Shown piece by piece: positions 8,418 through 11,879 of a stretch of DNA of 11,879 nucleotides. Under the pieces are notes generated by a model. That model was not told the origin of the DNA. It was given only the letters and a program-made list of their open reading frames with translations, and did no database searches. The stretch spans positions 1 to 11,879 of the forward strand of contig JANQKH010000065.1 of assembly GCA_028281215.1 (NCBI GenBank). The letters are read 5' to 3'. Positions within the stretch are counted from its first letter, which is position 1. Every line of letters begins with the position of its first letter. Both the position numbers and the translations under genes were made by a program. The stretch comes from Phycisphaeraceae bacterium. Its GTDB lineage: Bacteria > Planctomycetota > Phycisphaerae > Phycisphaerales > Phycisphaeraceae.

Positions 8418-8747
8418 ATGACTGATGTGATCTGGATCATTCTGGGCATTGGCTTGTCCGTCCTTTTGCTGGCGGTCGGCGTCCGGTTTTCCTTGCTTGC
8501 CGACCGCAGCCGGGTCCACCGATTCGCACGCAAACGCTACGGCACCGTCCTTGCACTCGCCGCCTGCCAGGAACAGCGCGGCAAACACGAACGGGCTCGG
8601 TTCAGCAGCTACTGGGTGGCTGAGTGCGTGGACGATGACGATCGGCACCACCGCATTCGTTGTCGTTGCGGGTTCCTGAAATGCGAACTGCTTGAACACG
8701 AAGAACTCGACGAAATCCACCAGGTGGTCCGTACTTCTCAGAGTTAG
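8418..8747 (+). CDS. Small single-pass membrane protein with Cys/His-containing cytoplasmic tail, unknown function
   Basis: 109 residues, not recognised. Residues 4-22 form one strong transmembrane helix (IWIILGIGLSVLLLAVGV). The basic run RSRVHRFARKR (30-40) follows directly, which predicts an N-out, C-in topology. The soluble tail has C50, C70, an acidic DDDD with two histidines (72-78), and a C-x-C-x4-C cluster (C82, C84, C89), then a Glu-rich helix. The Cys/His set could bind a metal, but no named finger matches. ATG 8418 is the only start after an in-frame TGA at 8364, and no clear ribosome site precedes it. I favour this over the overlapping minus-strand frame: it has GC-rich third positions, a coherent membrane-plus-charged-tail layout and a promoter candidate upstream. 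It is divergent from the macroglobulin gene and convergent with the fusion gene. Confidence 0.62.
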   Translation: MTDVIWIILGIGLSVLLLAVGVRFSLLADRSRVHRFARKRYGTVLALAACQEQRGKHERARFSSYWVAECVDDDDRHHRIRCRCGFLKCELLEHEELDEIHQVVRTSQS

Positions 8748-8763
8748 GTTTGTCTGAATAGTA

Positions 8764-8828
8764 TTGGTGGGATGTGCGTCTCGCCCGTCAAATGGTACTG
8801 ATGACAGGCGAGGCGCCTGTTCCACCAA
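8764..8828. repeat. Compound intergenic palindrome, REP-like, between convergent genes
   Basis: Perfect 7-bp outer arms (ttggtgg 8764-8770 / ccaccaa 8822-8828) enclose two competing inner hairpins. One is 11 bp (8780-8790 / 8802-8812) with a single mismatch in plus-strand RNA that becomes a G-U pair in minus-strand RNA. The other is a perfect 7-bp stem with a 3-nt loop (acaggcg 8804-8810 / cgcctgt 8814-8820). The element begins 25 nt past the stop of the fusion gene and 16 nt past the stop of the small plus gene. No U-tract follows on either strand, so it is probably a 3' mRNA-stabilising or REP-type element rather than a classic terminator. Similar 'caggcgaggcgcctg' sequences are, from memory, common between planctomycete genes. 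Confidence 0.6.
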
Positions 8829-8853
8829 GGGAATGCGGTTTTTCAGCCAGGGT

Positions 8854-11355
8854 CTAGAATTTCAACAGTTCCCACATGCTCGTGCGGTCGTCCGTCCAAA
8901 GTACGGGTGGTCTGGCGCCTTTGCTGTATTCGCTGATCTGGCGTTTGACCGTGGGATCGGACAGGAACGCCTCGTTGCGCGTGAGCACAACCCAGGTTGA
9001 TCCCGTGACGCCACGCAGGTCATCGTCGCTGGAAGAGAATCTTGCGATCTGACATTTGAATTCGTCAGCCAATCCTCGCACGACCGGGTTCAAATCGACA
9101 AAGCGATTGGAAATGTGAATGACGAGCAGGCCTTCGTTGCCGGTTTCGCTGTTGAGGTGATCGAAGTAGAGTTGGATGCACTCCCTGGTCAAGAGATGCA
9201 ATGGGATGGCATCGCTGCTGAACGCATCAACGATAAACACGTCGAAGTTGTTCAACGCATCTCGCTTTTTCTCCAGTTCCATCTGGATGCGGGCGTCGCC
9301 GAGCACCACTTTGGGTTTGGCGGGTGACGCTTCGAGGTAGGTGAAGAACTCCCGCGCTACCTCTTCCACTTCGGGGTTAATCTCGTAGATTCGCAGCGTG
9401 TCGCCTTCGCCGGCGTAGGTGGACACCGTTCCCGTGCCGAGTCCGATCAAGCCGATGTTCAGATTGCCGTCGCCTGCCAGTCGCTTCGGATGGCGAAGCA
9501 GTGCAAGTCCGACACCGCTTTTCTCGGCGTAGTACGAACTGTGCCACTGTTGCTTTTCTTCGTCAAGGAACTGGAAGCCGTGGAGGATGCGGCCGTGGAT
9601 CAAACGTCTGATCCGGCCCATCGGCACGTAAGCGTCGCCGTCGTCATTGACGTAGTAGTCGTTCGGATCCATCGTCGCCAAGACGTCGTCTTCCGGCCAA
9701 ACATATTTGTCGTACTCCTCGACGCGCATGACGCCATAGAAGTTGCGCGTTTGCAGAATCGTATCATCACCCGAATCGGTAACCTGTCCAATCAACGCCA
9801 TTGTCAGAATCAAGATTGCCAGCGGCGTCGCAACCCAGCAGACGACGGGTTTGCCGATGCCTTTTTTCAACCCGAAATCGGCGAAGAATGCTGCTGTCAC
9901 ACCAATCACCCAGACCATCATCAATATCAGCAGCTGAATCTCCACAGTTTTATCTTCGGCATACTCGAACGTAAACGATCGCGTGGCGAGCAAGTCCGAC
10001 AGCACCACGCCGAACGCTTCGGCTTCGTCGCCTTCCTGAACTGTCTCGAAAGGCCAATAGCTGAACGGCTCGTCGTAGGCGACGGTGGCGGTAAACATTA
10101 CGAACAGCCCGATGAACAACGCCAGCCCGTAACGCAACAACAAAATCGGTTCTTTGTCCAACTCCCGGCGTTGTACGAACCATGCGAGGAAGGTGATCGC
10201 CGCGCAGGCCACCAGTGCGACTTGGTATTCGTAATACCCATTGAACAGATTCGGCGCCGCCAGCGCGACGAAGGCGCCACCAATCGCCCCGCCCGCCGAA
10301 ACCGTTAGATAGAACAACGTCAAGTGACTGGGGTCCGGCTTGGTCTTGACCAGTTCGCCGTGACACGTCATGCAGCAGGCGAACAGGACCGTGCTGTAAA
10401 CAGCAATCTGCACCCACAATTCACCACTGACGCCGACCTCGAGCATGACCACGGCAAGCGGCACTGACGCCAGCAGCAGCGCGCCGTAAACCTGCCGGAT
10501 GTACCACCGTTCGTTGTCGAAGCAGATGATGAACGACAGCAGATAGAGGATCAATGGAATGACCCAGAGGAACGGCACGGACGCGACTTCCTGCGTCAGT
10601 TGATTGGTCGTTGCCAGCAGCATCGCCGACGCGCTGGCGGCGAGCATGAGCCACATGAAGATGCGGCCGATGCTCGGTCGCGGCTTGGTGACCGGCGAAT
10701 CTTCGCGCGGGACGGGTTGCCCTTCCACCGCCGCGACGGCCGGATCGTCCTGCCCGCCGTGCAGCGCATGTTCGCTGCGCGCTACGCGGATCGCACACCA
10801 TCCACACGCCAGCAGGAAGGCGATGAAACCATAGGTCCACCAGATCACATGCGTGCTGACACCGGCGATGCGCTCAAACAGTAAGGGATACGACGCCAGC
10901 GCCAGTAGCGATCCAATGTTGGAAAGCGAATACAACCGGTAAGGCGATCGCCCTGGATTCGCGCCGCTGAACCAGCTTTGCAGCAATGGTCCGGTTGCGG
11001 ATAAGAGAAAATACGGCAGGCCGATGTTCACCAGCAGCATGAACAGGATGCGTCCGGCGGGATCATCGGCGGAGGTCGGCTTCCAGGTGTCAGCGTCCGG
11101 CCCGATTGGTAGAAACGCCACTGACGCCAACAACGCGATCAGGTGCACCACACCCTGCCATTTCCACGGCACGCGGCTGCTTAATAGGTGTGCATACGCA
11201 TAACCCAACAACAGCAGCACCTGAAAGAACAGCATGCACGTTGTCCACACGCCCGCGCTGCCGCCGAACCACGGCAGGATGTATTTGCCGATCATCGGTT
11301 GAATCTGGAACAGCAGAAACGCGCTGAGAAAGATCGTGACGGCAAATCGGGCCAT
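8854..11355 (-). CDS. Fused polytopic membrane protein / spermidine synthase-like (aminopropyltransferase-fold) protein
   Basis: 833 residues from ATG 11355; a GTG at 11364 would add three. ATG is preferred because GAG lies 8 nt before it and overlaps the GTG. Residues 1-525 carry about 14-15 hydrophobic segments, with a charged loop near 194-229. ACCMTCHGELVKTKPDPSHL (327-346) matches the CHGEL...P..LT motif I recall for 'fused MFS/spermidine synthase' proteins. The C-terminal half is a Rossmann methyltransferase/aminopropyltransferase fold: LIHGRILHGFQF (585-596), SYYAEKSGVG (607-616), GLGTGTVS (638-645, nucleotide loop), YEINPEV (657-663, ribose-binding Glu), GDAR (686-689) and VDAFSSDAIPLHLLT (709-723). 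D710 aligns with the catalytic Asp of spermidine synthases; the second Asp of the classic DSTD motif is shifted by two residues. An acidic segment (548-580) separates the two halves. Substrate and any transport role are unknown. It has no operon partner. Confidence 0.92.
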   Translation of the reverse strand: MARFAVTIFLSAFLLFQIQPMIGKYILPWFGGSAGVWTTCMLFFQVLLLLGYAYAHLLSSRVPWKWQGVVHLIALLASVAFLPIGPDADTWKPTSADDPAGRILFMLLVNIGLPYFLLSATGPLLQSWFSGANPGRSPYRLYSLSNIGSLLALASYPLLFERIAGVSTHVIWWTYGFIAFLLACGWCAIRVARSEHALHGGQDDPAVAAVEGQPVPREDSPVTKPRPSIGRIFMWLMLAASASAMLLATTNQLTQEVASVPFLWVIPLILYLLSFIICFDNERWYIRQVYGALLLASVPLAVVMLEVGVSGELWVQIAVYSTVLFACCMTCHGELVKTKPDPSHLTLFYLTVSAGGAIGGAFVALAAPNLFNGYYEYQVALVACAAITFLAWFVQRRELDKEPILLLRYGLALFIGLFVMFTATVAYDEPFSYWPFETVQEGDEAEAFGVVLSDLLATRSFTFEYAEDKTVEIQLLILMMVWVIGVTAAFFADFGLKKGIGKPVVCWVATPLAILILTMALIGQVTDSGDDTILQTRNFYGVMRVEEYDKYVWPEDDVLATMDPNDYYVNDDGDAYVPMGRIRRLIHGRILHGFQFLDEEKQQWHSSYYAEKSGVGLALLRHPKRLAGDGNLNIGLIGLGTGTVSTYAGEGDTLRIYEINPEVEEVAREFFTYLEASPAKPKVVLGDARIQMELEKKRDALNNFDVFIVDAFSSDAIPLHLLTRECIQLYFDHLNSETGNEGLLVIHISNRFVDLNPVVRGLADEFKCQIARFSSSDDDLRGVTGSTWVVLTRNEAFLSDPTVKRQISEYSKGARPPVLWTDDRTSMWELLKF

Positions 11356-11383
11356 GGACGACACTCAAGGAAGGAAGCAGGAA

Positions 11384-11389
11384 ACTATA
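11384..11389 (-). promoter_or_regulatory. Candidate -10 box for the fusion gene
   Basis: TATAGT on the minus strand, five of six to consensus, would place transcription near 11377 and leave a short leader of about 20 nt before ATG 11355. No good -35 is seen; the T-tract of the preceding terminator falls at that position. A perfect 10-bp palindrome, ggtgcgcacc (11393-11402), occupies the spacer and could be an operator. Confidence 0.3.
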
Positions 11390-11403
11390 CCCGGTGCGCA
11401 CCT

Positions 11404-11438
11404 GAAAAGAAAAACCCCGGCCGCGGCGACCGGGGTTT
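11404..11438 (-). terminator. Rho-independent terminator of the gene ending at 11462
   Basis: A perfect 9-bp stem (aaaccccgg 11412-11420 / ccggggttt 11430-11438) with a 9-nt loop is followed on the minus strand by TTTTTCTTTT. It lies 23 nt beyond the TGA at 11462-11464. Stem, loop and U-tract are textbook, so transcription of the fusion gene is probably initiated separately. Confidence 0.88.
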
Positions 11439-11461
11439 GCATCTTTTAATTGTAAGGGTGA

Positions 11462-11879
11462 TCAACGCACGCCGGAGATTACGCCAACCTTCTTCGACAC
11501 GCCGGAGATCTTCGTGTCACCTTTGCCTTGTGGGACGAAGGTGAAACGCCCGGGCGCCGAGCTGCGTCGGCTACTGGTCACTGCGGGGATACCGATTTGA
11601 GCGTGCACATACTTCGGAGCCTTGACGATCAGGCGACCGTTGAAATACTTGATCGACGAGTGCTGACCGCCGAACGCCTGCCAGATGTCCGGCTCGATCA
11701 GTTCGCGAATCATCTGCGCCATTTCTTCGCCGCGTTCCGATTCGGACTTCTGCTGTTCGGGATCGGGTGCATCGGCGAAGATGTTCGTCGACGCCACCGC
11801 CGCGCCGCCGGACGAACCGCCGGAACTGGTGTTGCTCAATGCCTGGTTGATGTCAAAGCTCGGCGGGCTTTCAAACGAA
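11462..11879 (-). CDS. C-terminal 138 residues of a secretin-N-like protein, planctomycete type; 5' end beyond window
   Basis: The frame is open from the right edge to TGA 11464-11462. A TTG at 11839 is in frame, but upstream codons (PPSFDINQAL) read as ordinary protein, so the gene starts outside the window. Visible parts, counted from the first full codon: a Ser/Gly-rich linker (about 15-27), an acidic/Gln stretch, then a compact domain with MIRELIEPDIWQAFGG, SIKYFNGRLIVKAP and VHAQIG, and finally a basic tail ending KKVGVISGVR. The pattern (Leu/Ile-I-x-P-x-x-W, Gly-Gly, S-I-x-x-F-x-G-x-L-I-V, x-V-H-x-x-I) resembles the short secretin/STN-like repeat I recall from large planctomycete proteins. 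Function is unknown. The terminator directly downstream shows this is the real 3' end. Confidence 0.8.
   Translation of the reverse strand, partial: SFESPPSFDINQALSNTSSGGSSGGAAVASTNIFADAPDPEQQKSESERGEEMAQMIRELIEPDIWQAFGGQHSSIKYFNGRLIVKAPKYVHAQIGIPAVTSSRRSSAPGRFTFVPQGKGDTKISGVSKKVGVISGVR

Noticed and set aside
8373..8828. 151-codon minus-strand frame opposite the small membrane protein
   Set aside because: No hydrophobic or domain organisation. It runs through the intergenic palindrome, and the plus-strand frame has the more protein-like composition and a promoter candidate.
9622..9660. Calcium-loop-like NDYYVNDDGDAYV in the fusion protein
   Set aside because: The first ligand position of an EF-hand or dockerin loop is Tyr rather than Asp, and the closing acidic residue is missing.
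9490..10308. 272-codon plus-strand frame opposite the fusion gene
   Set aside because: Antisense to the transmembrane and linker coding region, whose minus frame has clear helices and family motifs. The Gln/His/Arg-rich product has no recognisable fold.
10360..10374. CMTCH, a haem-c-like CxxCH motif, in the fusion protein
   Set aside because: It falls in a transmembrane segment and overlaps the CHGEL motif of the family, in which the first Cys is not needed. Most likely a coincidence.

Overview
The window looks like chromosomal DNA from a moderately GC-rich bacterium, most likely a planctomycete or a close relative. This is an inference. It rests on a giant TPR plus alpha-2-macroglobulin protein, a fused membrane/spermidine-synthase-like protein, a truncated protein resembling secretin-N-like proteins I associate with planctomycetes, weak or absent Shine-Dalgarno sites, and an intergenic palindrome of the 'acaggcgaggcgcctgt' type. 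I see no tRNA, rRNA, CRISPR array, insertion sequence or phage gene.

Layout, left to right. Positions 1-8151 (minus strand) are one uninterrupted reading frame of at least 2717 codons. It starts at ATG 8151 and runs off the left edge. It encodes an exported alpha-2-macroglobulin-like protein: signal peptide, TPR repeats, an MG1-like domain and following beta domains, MG2, an insert at the bait-region position, the A2M domain, an alpha/alpha-toroid (TED-like) domain with no thioester motif, a receptor-binding-like beta domain, then a second TPR + MG1-like module. Positions 8152-8417 are a divergent regulatory gap. Positions 8418-8747 (plus) encode a 109-residue single-pass membrane protein of unknown function. 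Positions 8748-8853 hold a compound palindrome between convergent genes. Positions 8854-11355 (minus) encode a polytopic membrane protein fused to a spermidine-synthase-like Rossmann domain. Positions 11356-11461 hold a rho-independent terminator for the gene upstream and a candidate promoter for the fusion gene. Positions 11462-11879 (minus) are the 3' end of a gene that enters from the right edge.

The genes do not form an obvious operon: strands alternate, and each gap has its own transcription signals. The giant macroglobulin most plausibly acts in the periplasm or cell envelope as a protease trap or structural surveillance protein. The fusion protein sits in the inner membrane. No functional link between the two is visible. 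The main points of interest are the internal duplication in the macroglobulin, its bait-position insert combined with loss of the thioester, and the orphan Cys/His-containing membrane protein encoded divergently from it. All translations were read by hand from the sequence. Family assignments come from motif recognition, not database searches.
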